Origin: Limonium bicolor
Taxonomy: Eukaryota > Streptophyta > Magnoliopsida > Caryophyllales > Plumbaginaceae
Direction: 5' to 3'
Length of the DNA stretch: 64,000 nt
Assembly: GCA_023374045.1 (NCBI GenBank)
Contig: CM041776.1
Span: 285,337,873 to 285,401,872 of the forward strand
The position numbers and the translations under genes are program-made. Below the pieces are notes generated by a model that had not been told where the DNA came from, searched no databases, and saw only the letters and a list, made by a program, of their open reading frames with translations. Numbering within the stretch: position 1 is the first letter of the stretch; every line of letters starts with the position of its first letter. Positions 1-10,209 of this stretch are shown one piece after another.

Positions 1-264
1 ACTTTGACCAGTGACATATGACCATTGACTGATGACTAGTGACCATTGTATGGTGAATGTTGACCGGCAATTAAGAACGGTCGTTGATCAACAGTCGGCA
101 TTCGTTGACCATTGACTAGCGAATGTTGACCAATTATTTATTTCATTTCCTCCAGCTCAAACAAACAACCAGAAAAAATCAAAAGGAATTTCTTTCAATT
201 CTTCTTCATTTCCTTTCCTAATTTCATTCCGTTTTCGTTTTCTCACTTGAAACAAACGCCCCCT
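1..264. mobile_element. MITE-like element, partial (cut by window start), TTGAC-rich
   Basis: The right end (about 150-264) is a T/C-rich tract ending in AAACAAACGCCCCCTA. This matches the terminal sequence of the complete element at 45335-45771, which begins GAGGGGGTGTTTA and ends AAACACCCCTC. Both copies have an interior full of short TTGAC / GTCAA strings, here about six in the first 140 bases. The left end lies outside the window, so no TSD can be checked. The superfamily is not settled. Confidence 0.6.
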
Positions 265-1839
265 AAAAGTTTACAAATGATTTAGAGTCTGGGGTTTGCA
301 TCAAGTTCTAAACAAGGCTATGGGGTAATTTTATCTTTTGACATTATGGGCTTGTACTATTTTTCTTAATTTCTCCTCCACCCTAAACTCGTTCTCTTCA
401 CTATTGAGTCGATGATTCCTTGTCCTTTGTGCAGAAAAGGACTAGAAAACGAGGAAGAAAGGCAAGTTTGGAATCAAATTCTTAATATCCAAACTTCAAA
501 ACATGCTATCATTGTATCTGATAAATTTACTATAGAGAAAAATCGGAACAAGAAGAGCGATGAAAACGAACTATTATGGGCTACTCGGTTCTTTCTAGTT
601 AGTGGTCAAAGGAGGAGCAGTGTAGATTAGAGGTACAGGTTGCAAGTTTATTGAGCATTTTAGTGAACGGTTGAAAGGTCTCAACAAGGTACAACTAGGG
701 GGAACGTAGTTGAGGCACGACCGAATTTCGCTTGCTGAGAACAAGAAGCTTTGAGCTGCGAACGGTTGAAAGGTCTCAACAGGTTGCCGTGTTTTTCTTT
801 ATTATTTCGGTGTTTTGTGGTTTATAGTTTGCAAGTGTTTGGATACTCAATTCAAAGTTCATTTTGTTGGATCTGATGAGACTAGTTACTTGAGCTGATT
901 TCTATATTTTCTATATTTGCTAAGTTTACCACTGATTACTTTATTTTAATCTTAGCTTAGCAAATATGAAACCGAAAAAGTGATTTAACAAATAAAACAG
1001 AAAATTGGTTGTTAGTTTTTTAACATGGAATTCTCATTTAGCCGTCAATCTTTATCCAATGTTCCCCAATTTAGCGGCTAGGATCTACTACTAACAAACT
1101 TATAGTTTTGAAAAGTTGGATTATTTTGACATTCGTCCTTTTCGTTGTTTTCAGTTTTTTACATTCGCCCTTTTTGCTAGATTTGACACCATTTGGGGGG
1201 AAGACGGTAGTAGTCGGTGAGATGGATGTGTGTGTTTTTGTAGTACAGGTCGAATGAACAAGGAAGCAAAGATCAAAAGGGATAACTGGTTGCTTTTGAT
1301 AGCCGTGGCTGCCTGTTACTCCTGATTTTAGGAGGTGAAGATGTGTGTGAAGAGTAAATGCATGTCGTTTATCCAGTAGTACTACCTCACATGATCACTT
1401 TACCTAATGTATTCATTTTTTTTCTTTTGTACGAAGGAGAAATGATCATACTAGAGGACTGATATCAAACAATAGCTATAACAGTGTTTGATTCACTCAC
1501 CGATCACAATTGATTCACAATCCGTAAACATAAGAATCGTTTTCTGCTTACTATCAATCGTTAAGAAAAGTGAATATTATGTTTAGGAAAAGTGAATTTT
1601 ACCACAAACTTATGTGAGAATAATATGAACCTTTCATGAATTTTTTGTTTAAGAAATGACTCTTTGTGTTAAGAAAAGTGAATCTCATGTTTTAGAAAAG
1701 TGAACCTTTCGCATTAAACAATGTGAATCCTTTGTTTTATAATGCAGAATCATTAGTTTAAGAAAATTGAATCTTAAAGAAGATCATTTTGTTAATGAAT
1801 AAAGTTCACTTTATTATTAAATAAGATCTATTTTGTTAA
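265..1839. other. Intergenic, no recognised gene
   Basis: No gene is recognised. An open frame at 412-630 (+, 72 codons, MIPCPLCRKG start) has no family signature that I know and no gene-like context. A 26-base string containing GAACGGTTGAAAGGTCTCAA occurs at about 664 and again at about 759, a short direct duplication. From about 1560 to 1830 the DNA is a degenerate array built on AAGAAAAGTGAATC-like words, an eroded minisatellite. Confidence 0.6.
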
Positions 1840-2960
1840 TTTTTTTTTTTTGATAATTGCTGGAAAAATCCAGTTACAATGGCAATACTATGGCATAGTG
1901 CCTTTCTCGCCTATTTTGACAGTTAGGGGCACTTGGCCCAATTGCCACAAGGGCAAAACAAAATGATAGGAGAAAACCAACATAAGTCTACCATACCTTT
2001 CTAGCCCTACTAATCTTACTAGCTAAGAGGGACCCTTAAATCTATTTAGCCTTCTTCTTGCCCCGCATGGCCACCTTACTAACTCGTGAAAACTTACTAA
2101 AACCTAGGGGTCCAGTCCCACGAACTCTCTTCCCCTTATCGTTAGCTGTACTCCTAGAGCATCTATCAGACTCCTCTTTTGACTCTTCACTCTCGACGTC
2201 GTGACCTCTCCGGCGATAGCTAGTTCTCTGTTCTCAAATGATCTCTTCAAAATTGGATAGGGCTAGCTTCTCGTTAGGGACGGTGCATCCGAGCTGCTTG
2301 GCAAAGATGAGCGTTTGTCTTGCTTCCTCTTTAACAACTGCCTCCTCAGGATCATCTTCGGGTCGTCTTCTTGTTTAGAGGGTCCAGTAGGCTCGAACCC
2401 AGGGGGAAACTCCGGCTCCTCGAAGAGGCTCCTAAGACCAACATCCTCCAGGTCTTCCTCCAACACTTGTGCCTCGGGACCACCAGACTCTGACCCGGGC
2501 CGAAGCCCAAGATCCCCAGACCCGTTACCATTATGTCCAAGACCGATCCCCACGTCCACGTCATCGCTAAGCTTATCGAGACATTGGGCATCTTCCTCCA
2601 TCCCTCCCTTCGTTTTATTAGCAATATTCTCCATAACTGGATCGGGGCCCGAAACCTTAACACTAACTGGCTGGCGAATTGAAACTGGCCACCGATCACC
2701 ATTCTCCATTGTCCCCTGACACGGGTTCCTATTGACACCATCATTTGAGTGCTGGACATTGGGAGGCGTGGGAGGAGGTGGCTGTTGCACACATGCAGCT
2801 TGGTAGTAACCCGTACTGGAATAAAATGGTCATAAACCCCATCCCTGTGGTTGCCCCCACCATCCGGGCTGGTCAAAGCCATGTGTCGGGTGACCTACCC
2901 AATAACCAACAACTGGGTACCACCAACTCAAGGAAGAATATGGCACACCGCTCCAGAAAC
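1840..2960 (-). pseudogene. LINE-like retroposon fragment: end of an ORF1-type protein, 3' UTR and poly(A)
   Basis: Read on the minus strand, the segment encodes a proline/glycine-rich, acidic protein (about 2940 down to 2263). It contains a W/G/Q-rich stretch, then PPPPTPP, then EEPEFPPGFEP, then a basic RRQLLKRKQ stretch. An in-frame stop at about 2835 separates the W/G/Q-rich part from the rest. After the stop near 2263 a related reading continues to about 2045 and ends in a basic RGKKKAK tail. A non-coding tail and an A-tract (T12 at about 1840-1851 on the plus strand) follow. PPGFE-containing acidic proteins with basic ends resemble the ORF that precedes the endonuclease/RT ORF in plant LINEs (family knowledge, from memory). 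No endonuclease or RT is present and no TSD was found. A processed host transcript is the alternative. Confidence 0.4.
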
Positions 2961-4017
2961 CATTAGACAGCCCACCCACCGAATATCCTCCATTAAATCG
3001 CCGGCACAATTAAAGCTTTCCTTTGCTTTTGCTTTTTCCTCCTTCATTCCACAACATATAATGAATAATGATATATATATATTTGCACTTGTAAATTGTA
3101 AACAACATTGAAATTTAATATACTTAATAATATGTACTCTCCCAAACAAATTGTGACACATGACATAGAAAAAAACCCATCAAACTACACATTTCCGCAT
3201 ATGTACTAATACCTGTTGGATTCCTAATTTAGTTAACTAGTAGTATGCTGACACATGGCACTGAAGCCACATAGAAAGGGGGCGTCGGCTCCAGATTCAC
3301 TGTTCCACTTAGAAAATAGGGGGACTTCCATGCCAACCTGTCTTAAGTTGATAATCTACTTGATTCTAATGCTACAATCATAAACACTCTAAAGAAAAAA
3401 ATATCATAATATATCGTTTAGGTGTTGTTTTATTTAATGTTACTTTTAATAAGCCTTTTACTAAATCGTCTTTTATTTTTGTAAGTCATTTTGTTAACTT
3501 GTATCTACATTTTTCCTACTTTAACCTTGTTTAAACTAGATATAGTGGACAAAATAGAAAAGTTAACAGATGACAATACCTATTGGTATTCCATCAATTT
3601 TCTTTTTTGAAATCTCGTATTTCATCAATTTTAACGAGTTGTATGCCCTTCTTTTACTCCTCATTTTCCCTTCCTTTTCCTCTCCCCTCTTCTCCCGCTA
3701 TCATCACTTCTATCGCTCAGTGTCAACACTGAATAGTAACACAAGTACAAATCCTCCTTTTCTTCATCTTCTTTCCAACAACAGGACTCAACGCGTCTTC
3801 AGGGGTGCTTCTTCATCCATTGTCTCCTTCAAATCCTTCTTTTGCTAAAGTTAACAATAACTTCAACATCAACCACACCTCTCTTCAGACTGACTAAGTT
3901 ATGTAATTGGTTTCTTATTTGATAAATTGTATCTTAACAATAACTTCAGTTGTATAACATTATTTCATCTTACATATTAAATATTGAACTTGAAAAACAT
4001 GTCATAAAGCAAACACA
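2961..4017. other. Intergenic, no recognised gene
   Basis: AT-rich sequence with no protein family recognised. The open frame at 3570-3848 (+) is a low-complexity hydrophobic/serine-rich reading of a C/T-rich tract and is not supported as a gene. Confidence 0.6.
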
Positions 4018-4040
4018 CACTGCTGGAAAAAAGAGAATAA

Positions 4041-4390
4041 ACAACGTTTTTATTTGTCTTTTGGAACGTTTTATAAACGTTTTTTATGCCAGCGACGCAA
4101 ATGGTCGAACCTCTTAAAGAACGTGTTATAAGCGTTTTTTATACATTAATTTAAAAGAACGCTTAACGCTAAAGCGTTATTTAAGGTGTGTAAGGCGGCG
4201 GGAATTTACGAGGCATAAAGAACGCTTTCATCTTGAAGCGTTCTTTATGTCTGACTATAAAAACGCTTTTTAACATAAGCGTTCTTTATGAAGCTTTATA
4301 AAAACGCTTATATTGATAAGCGTTCTTTCTGACATTTGGCGCGAGAGTATAAGAAACGCTTATACATATAAGCGTTTCTTATATGGTCCT
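4041..4390. repeat. CACTA left subterminal repeats (AACGCTT/AAGCGTT hairpins)
   Basis: At least five closely spaced inverted pairs are visible. Examples are AAGAACGCTTTC..GAAGCGTTCTTT at about 4218-4250 and AAGAAACGCTTATA..TATAAGCGTTTCTT at about 4351-4381. Each pair could form a small hairpin or a paired transposase-binding site. The same words recur at 8228-8440. Confidence 0.85.
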
Positions 4391-5584
4391 TTTTATATAT
4401 ATATTTTTATTTTTTATACAATTTATTACCCTGCGCATAACACAAAATTAAAATCACAAAATCATTCAAAACCTGTTTGCATTATATATACCAGATCAAC
4501 CAAACTGGTGAATTTTAATTAATAGATCAACAACAGTACTTTGTTTGCATTAATATTATACCAGCGCACATAGACTTAAGTGTAGTATCGATCAACTACA
4601 ACATTTGTAACTATAGCTAGTTAACCAAACTACTAAAAATGGTTCAAGTTCGATCATAACACATGTACAATACAACCATTTGAAAAAAGAAAAGATAGAT
4701 AGACTCATGACTTCTTCTGATCAATTTAGTGCTTTCAACACATGTGTGCGCGCTCCTTGACAAACTTGAGATCGGCTAGTGAATAAGTATTGATAAGAAA
4801 TCAACAAGCTGCACGCAAGAATTATAAAAGCAATTAAGTACACCATTTAAACTTATCCAAACATGCGCAAATAGTTAAAATCACCAATTCAAACACAAAA
4901 GTACTTATAATACGTACCTGAGAAGAAATTTCCAATTCGCTAAGACAGTTGTTACCTCTGTTAAAGATGGAAGTACTGACGATCATGATGATTCTTCTAC
5001 TGATACAAAAGAGACAAAAGAAGAAAAACATGATACAAAAGAGACAGAGGCAGATACAGATAAAAGGATGAATGAGAACTCATAAACAGAGAGGTTGAAG
5101 AATTGGCTAAAAAGTTAAGTGAGACTGCCACGAAGTAGAGTCCAGTGGAGATTAACGAATTACCGGCATACTTCATGACCTTGAATGAAGAAAACGGTTT
5201 TCTTGAAAAGTTGTATGAGGAGGATAAGAGGAACCTTAGTCGATTATATGGTGGCATGAGGAACTATATGAAGATAAAGTGGTACCAAATCGCCCGGTTG
5301 ATGAGTTTCATATCTTATGGATGGAGATGGAGATGGAGAAGCTAGACACTTCTCCATCTCCAGTTTCAATTGGATTCGCATCTTCTTTCAGTTTTGAACA
5401 TCGATAGGTCTGAGAAATCTTTAAACATAGGACATGAGTGTCTGTAGATTGCATGTAGTCATTTGGAATACTAGCCACACACTGTTGATGTGGGGTGCAT
5501 CATATCTTTTTAAAAAAACTAGATGAAGGTCCCTTGGCAATTAAAAAGATTGAGAGATTCCCCCTAAGTAGGTTTTGCATGTTA

Positions 5585-5910
5585 AGCAACTTTAACAAAT
5601 GATAGCAATAAGTGACAGCTTTTATGCACAATAAGTGATAGCTTTTATGTTATACTGTAACCTTAGTAGAAAACTTTCTACTATGGTTAGAGTATAACAT
5701 AAAAGCTGTCACTTATTGTGCATATAAGTTGTCACTTATTGCTATCATTTGTTTCTTGATAACAATAAGTGACAACTTTTATGCACAATAAATGACAGCT
5801 TTTATGTTATACTTTAACCATAGTAGAAAGTTTTCTACTAAGGTTACAGTATAACATAAAAGCTGTCACTTATTGTGCATAAAAGCTGTCACTTATTGCT
5901 ATCATTTGTT
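5585..5910. repeat. Two adjacent about 150-bp hairpins (MITE-like) at the palindrome centre
   Basis: Each half of the big palindrome ends in its own perfect-looking hairpin, built from AATAAGTGACAGCTTTTATG and ACATAAAAGCTGTCACTTATT. The first is centred at about 5670 and the second at about 5835, with loops around TAGAAAACTTTCTA. The pair suggests that a small foldback element sat in the captured fragment before the inversion. Confidence 0.8.
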
Positions 5911-6159
5911 AAAGTCGCTTAACATGCAAACTCAGGGGGAATCCTACTTAGGGGGAATCTCTCAATCTTTTTAATTGCCAAGAGATCTTCATCTAGTATT
6001 TTTTAAAAGGTATGATGCACCCACATCAACATTGTGTGGCTAGTATTCCAATTGACTGCATGCAATCTACAGACATTCATGTCCAAGTGTTTGAAGATTC
6101 TCAGACCTATTGATGTTCAAAACTGAAAGAAGATGCGAATCCAATCGAAACTGAAGATG

Positions 6160-6577
6160 GAGAAGTGCCTAGCTTCTCCATCTCCATCTCCATCCATAAG
6201 TCAAGAAACTCATCAACCGGGCGATATGGTACCACTTTATCTTCATATAGTCCCCCATGCCACCATATAATCGACTAAGTTTCCTCCTATCCTCCTCATA
6301 TAACTATTCTAGAAAACCGTTTTCTTCATTCAAGGTCATGAAGTGGGCGGTAATAATTGTTAATCGCCACCGAAATCTACCTCGTGGCAGCCTCACTTAA
6401 CTTTTTAGCCAATTTCTTCAACCTCTATGTTTCCGAGTTCTCATTCATCCTTTCATCTGTATATGCCTCTGTCTCTTTTGTACCATGTTTTTCTTCTTCT
6501 GTCTCTTTTGTATCAGTAGAAGAATCATCATAATCGTCGGTACTTTCATCTTCAATAGAGGCAGCAACCGTCTCCAT
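6160..6577 (-). pseudogene. Captured coding fragment in the CACTA, unknown acidic protein
   Basis: On the minus strand an ATG at 6577 opens a reading METVAASIEDESTDD followed by an acidic, T/K/E-rich stretch with repeated TKET and a helical RLKKLAKKLSEAATR segment. A stop interrupts it just before RLKK, and frames break further on. The inverted arm (4945-5345, +) preserves the rest of the reading, including NELPAYF and ARLMSFISYGW. The composition suggests an acidic N-terminus followed by a coiled-coil or helical region. I do not recognise the family. It looks like a host gene 5' end (leader plus first exon) picked up by the transposon and duplicated in inverse. Confidence 0.5.
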
Positions 6578-7379
6578 CGGCCAAATTCGTCTGACTTTTT
6601 ATCCGATTTTCTCTGTGATGTTTCAGTGCTGTCCAGTTCTGATTGTTCGATCTATTGAAGCTTCCACAACATATATAATAGTCAGAGGTGACTAAAGGAA
6701 TCGAAAAGGAGAGAAGAAAGATCGTGAAGGAAAATAAAGTTGGTGGGCCCGTCCGAGTTCAATTTTTTTTATTATAGGTTGATGACGATCGAAGGTCATA
6801 AGCGCTAGCCAAAAAATGTAAAGGGATACTAAAATAATAACTACAAGAAATTAAGAAGCTGTAAGTAGCTAGAGGTCTCTAATATGGCCAATGGTGGTCA
6901 TATAGATTTCCAAAACATTAGAGGGGTTAATTGGAATGCCTAGCTTGACCGGATAACAAATTTGAGAAGAATGTGAAGGAACTTAAAAGTTTTGATGTTG
7001 GTATTGATAGAAACGTAGATAAACTTCTGGGTGGATGTTAAGGTAATTAAAGCAATATGGAGAAGGGGACGTCAGGCAAGCTGCCGTAATGCTATGTCTT
7101 TGTAACTAATTAATACATCCCATGGTCATCTAATATTTGCACCCTAGGTTATACTATAATATAATATATATCATTAATTAATACACCTATAATCATCTAA
7201 CCAAATTAATTTCGCCATATATAACCACGTGGCTATATTTGTATGCATGTCGAAACGCATTATATTACACATTAATCCCAAGTCCATTAATTATACAACC
7301 AGCAAGTAAAAATCAGCACATAGTACAATAATATGCGCGTCTGATTAACAACAATCAGCACATAGTAAAAACCAGTAAG

Positions 7380-7690
7380 TCCATTGGTCTGCATGCAAAA
7401 TTATTCCCAAACACACGTACACATTACTTCACGCCTTTAATCCCAAACAAACAGAGTATATATGTTCCTGATTAACAAGTTTGGTTTGCAAGCGCACATA
7501 GGTTAACAACAAATGCGCGCGCCACAGTTTGGTTTGCATGCAAAATTATTCCCAAACAATACACACACAATATATTTCACGCCTTAATCCCAAACAAACA
7601 GACGCCTTAATCCCAAACAAACAGACGCCTTAATCCCAAACAAACAGAGCATGTATTTTCCTGATTAAGAGTTTGGTTTGCAAAATTACC
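7380..7690 (+). repeat. Tandem duplication with a 3 x 23-bp array
   Basis: Two versions of a block lie in tandem. Each contains GCATGCAAAATTATTCCCAAA, a CACGCCTTTAATCCCAAAC-type word and TTCCTGATTAA..GTTTGGTTTGCAA. In the second version the word ACGCCTTAATCCCAAAC occurs three times with an exact 23-bp period (7579-7601, 7602-7624, 7625-7647). Confidence 0.85.
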
Positions 7691-8219
7691 TCATCAGCAC
7701 AAGAATAGAGCCGAAAGATCTAGCGCGCATGTATGTTGTTCCTTTTGCTAGTTGGGGTTGTAATCCAGAGGCGCCGCCGTGCGTGCGACAGGGCATGTAT
7801 GTTCCTGTTCGTGCGATTTTGCAAAATTAAAATTAGTTACCGAAGAGTATATATATGAAAAAATAAGGATCGATAGGCATATATGTATACTGTTCGCAGC
7901 TCAATATTACCGATAACGAGAGAGCTCGAGGCGCCGACGATTGATATCGACGCATGCATGTGGCCTGCCTTCATCACCGCCAGTTTGGCCGCCGGGTTGC
8001 AGAGATTAGAAGCTAGAATATTGATGAAGATGGCGAGCGCAGATATCGGAAGAAACGGGAAGAGAAGAGGCGCTGCAGCAGAATCGAAATGAATTTAATT
8101 ATGGGATGGTTTTGATTGAGAAGCTTAGCGTGTTTACAGAGAGCGTTTACAGAGAGTGGTAGGGGAACAGTCGCGATTTGATTGATGAGAAGACTGGGCG
8201 GGAGGGCGAAAAGAGTTTA

Positions 8220-8490
8220 TTAATTTAGGTAACATAAAAAACGCTTCACTTAAGAAGCGTTCTTTATGCTTAAGTGAAACGTTTTTTATGGTATCGTGCC
8301 CAAACACATAAAAAACGCTTCCTTCCTGAAGCGTTTTTTTAATGTCTCTTAAAGAACGCTTTGTTACAAAGCGTTGTTTTTGACTTTGGGCGTGATAACA
8401 AAACAACGCTTTGTAAGCAAAGCGTTGTTTAAGATGTCCGGCCTATGATAAAAAAAACGATTTACAATATAACCGTTGTTAAAGGGGCGT
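8220..8490. repeat. CACTA right subterminal repeats
   Basis: Alternating AACGCTT and AAGCGTT words form successive inverted pairs, for example AAAACGCTTCC..GAAGCGTTTTT at about 8312-8338 and ACAACGCTTTGT..GCAAAGCGTTGTTT at about 8403-8430. They mirror the left subterminal zone. Confidence 0.85.
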
Positions 8491-8519
8491 TGTTTATTCT
8501 CTTTTTTCCAGCAATGACA

Positions 8520-9521
8520 GCAATCCAAATGGGATGGAGGTAGTATTTAAAGTTGCAACTCCCAAATCATTCCTCTGCCATCTACGACTTAAAAAAAAAT
8601 TGTAATAAAATGCTATCAATATGTGGATTTTTAAAAAAATGAACAAAATTATCAAAAATATAAAATTATGATAATTATTTGAAAGCTAAAAATAAATTAT
8701 AAGTTATAAAAAATTGTAACAAATTATGCATCCGAAAGTTTTATATAAAACTATGTAAATTCAAAAACGTCTGACAAACCACACAAAATTTTTTTAAAAA
8801 ATTAACATAATTATTAGACTTACAACTCAAAAATTCACCAAAAAATTACCTTGAAATGGGGTGGAAAGGATCTACAAACATAAGTCCAACAGAAAAATGA
8901 GATGAGGATCTCACATTCGCGAGAAGTTCTATCTAAAGAGTACACAACCTATGAACGTGAGTCAGAAATACATTATAGATTTATTTTGAGCAGAAATACT
9001 ACCGTCATTAGCATCTATAAGCTTAACAAAAGTAAGCTTTACATCTAATTGAAACTAGTGCAATTTCTTAAATCAAATGCTATTTCATAACAAAAAAGAT
9101 TCAAGTAGTTGTACGTAATTATTAAACTCACTAGATATTGTGAACTAGTTTTCTTAAACTTATTACTGGAACTTAAAATGATGTAACTCTAACTTACCTT
9201 TTATAAATCACTTACACTATTTGAATATTATTAATAGTGAATTTGTTGATTTCTTAGATTTAAAACTCTATTATGTTTAATAGAATTTAAATATCGATCA
9301 TTTCATTATTTTATATATTTAAGATCTTTAGCATGTATTTATGTAATTTATTATGATTTTATACTATTTTTTATTTGAAACAAAAGTTTCCATTATTACC
9401 ATAACTTTTCTTATTTTTGTAATTTCAACAAAAACTAGTGTTATTTTGTGAAGTCTTAAACGCTTTTTGTTTAAATAGGTGAAGTTTTAACTTATTACAA
9501 GGATGAAGTATTCATATTTTA
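8520..9521. other. AT-rich intergenic DNA
   Basis: A strongly AT-rich stretch without open frames of note or recognisable element ends. I see nothing specific in it. Confidence 0.6.
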
Positions 9522-9935
9522 AGGGAAAATTCACGATATACCCCTGTTTTCTTTCGTAATTCACAATATACCCCTGTGTTTTTCGTAATTTAACTTTAAA
9601 CATGTTTAAATGTTGTCGAAAATTGATGAAACTTTACATGAACGATGCTAAAGTGTTATATTTTGTCCAATATCAAATATGAAGTTTTTTAAGCTCACAT
9701 GTGACCTGTGGGACCTAATGAATATTCCACATGTTCATTGGGTCCCACTGGTCATATGTGAGCTTAAAAAACTTCAAATTTAGAATTGGACCAAAATATA
9801 ACACTTTATCATCGTCCATGTAAAGTTTCATCAATTTTGGAAACAATTTAAGCATGTTTAAAGTTGAATTACAAAGACCACAGGAGTATATTGTGAATTA
9901 CGAAAGGAAACATCGGTATATCGTGAAGTTTCCCT
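9522..9935. mobile_element. Foldback MITE, about 414 bp
   Basis: The left half begins AGGGAAAATTCACGATATAC and the right half ends with the inverse, GTATATCGTGAAGTTTCCCT. The inverted similarity runs almost to the centre, passing through CTCACATGTGACC..GGTCATATGTGAG near 9695-9760. Flanks are T/A-rich and no unambiguous TSD can be read. The element sits about 275 bp upstream of the F-box reading frame. Confidence 0.75.
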
Positions 9936-10033
9936 ATTTTTAAAATCTATATGCTATGTTTGTGACATTTAAAGAAATTCCTAAAAATAGAAACATGTAA
10001 AAGCAAGTACTAGTCAACGCGAAACCTCAATAC

Positions 10034-10040
10034 TATAAAC
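10034..10040 (+). promoter_or_regulatory. Candidate TATA box of the F-box gene
   Basis: TATAAAC lies about 170 bp upstream of the ATG at 10210. It is the only good TATA-like word close upstream. Position and context only; no transcript data. Confidence 0.35.
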
Positions 10041-10209
10041 AAAAGGTTTCATTATTGCGCCTCATCCGCTCCATCAATCCATATCAATTTTGCACCAGAG
10101 ACCAGGATTCCCTACATGGATTAAACCACACCATTCCCTGTTAGTCTTATTTGGGTCTTAGTCTTAGGCAGTGAAAGCAAGGTCAGAAGGTCAGTATCGC
10201 TGATCGTTA

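Larger units (their letters stand above)
4945..6580. repeat. Large imperfect palindrome (arms about 810 bp) of captured coding sequence
   Basis: The sequence from about 4945 to 5750 returns in inverted order from about 5762 to 6580, with a spacer of only about 10-20 bases. Landmarks pair in order: the TACTGACGATCATGATGATT zone (about 4973) with the CATCATAATCGTCGGTACTT zone (about 6526), the GATGGAGATGG tract (5318-5340) with its inverse (6176-6196), and the shared 5460-5590 and 5920-6060 blocks. The arms differ by scattered substitutions and indels. A transcript across it would fold into a very long hairpin. Confidence 0.85.
4018..8516. mobile_element. Non-autonomous CACTA (En/Spm-type) transposon, 4.5 kb
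   Basis: The left end reads CACTGCTGGAAAAAAGAG and the right end is its inverse, CTCTTTTTTCCAGCAATG. A 3-bp target duplication ACA flanks it (4015-4017 and 8517-8519). The CACTG start, the TIR and the 3-bp TSD are the hallmarks of CACTA elements. Both subterminal zones (about 4040-4390 and 8220-8490) are packed with AACGCTT / AAGCGTT words in alternating orientation, as expected for transposase-binding subterminal repeats. No TNP2-type transposase is present, so the element must depend on another copy. The interior holds a large palindrome of coding-like sequence (4945-6580) and local tandem duplications (7380-7690). TIR and motif family differ from the CACTA element at 40530-44274. Confidence 0.92.

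Noticed and set aside
412..630. 72-codon open frame MIPCPLCRKG..
   Set aside because: CPLC suggested a zinc ribbon at first sight, but there is only one C-x2-C, no partner cysteines, no splice or promoter context and no known family.
2315..2719. 134-codon plus-strand open frame
   Set aside because: Antisense shadow of the minus-strand acidic protein; low-complexity serine/proline composition.
7579..7647. Three exact 23-bp repeats, superficially like a CRISPR array
   Set aside because: Repeats are directly adjacent with no spacers and lie in a plant CACTA element; it is a simple tandem duplication.
7883..8092. 69-codon frame near the CACTA right end
   Set aside because: No transposase motif, no conserved counterpart, and it overlaps only non-coding interior.
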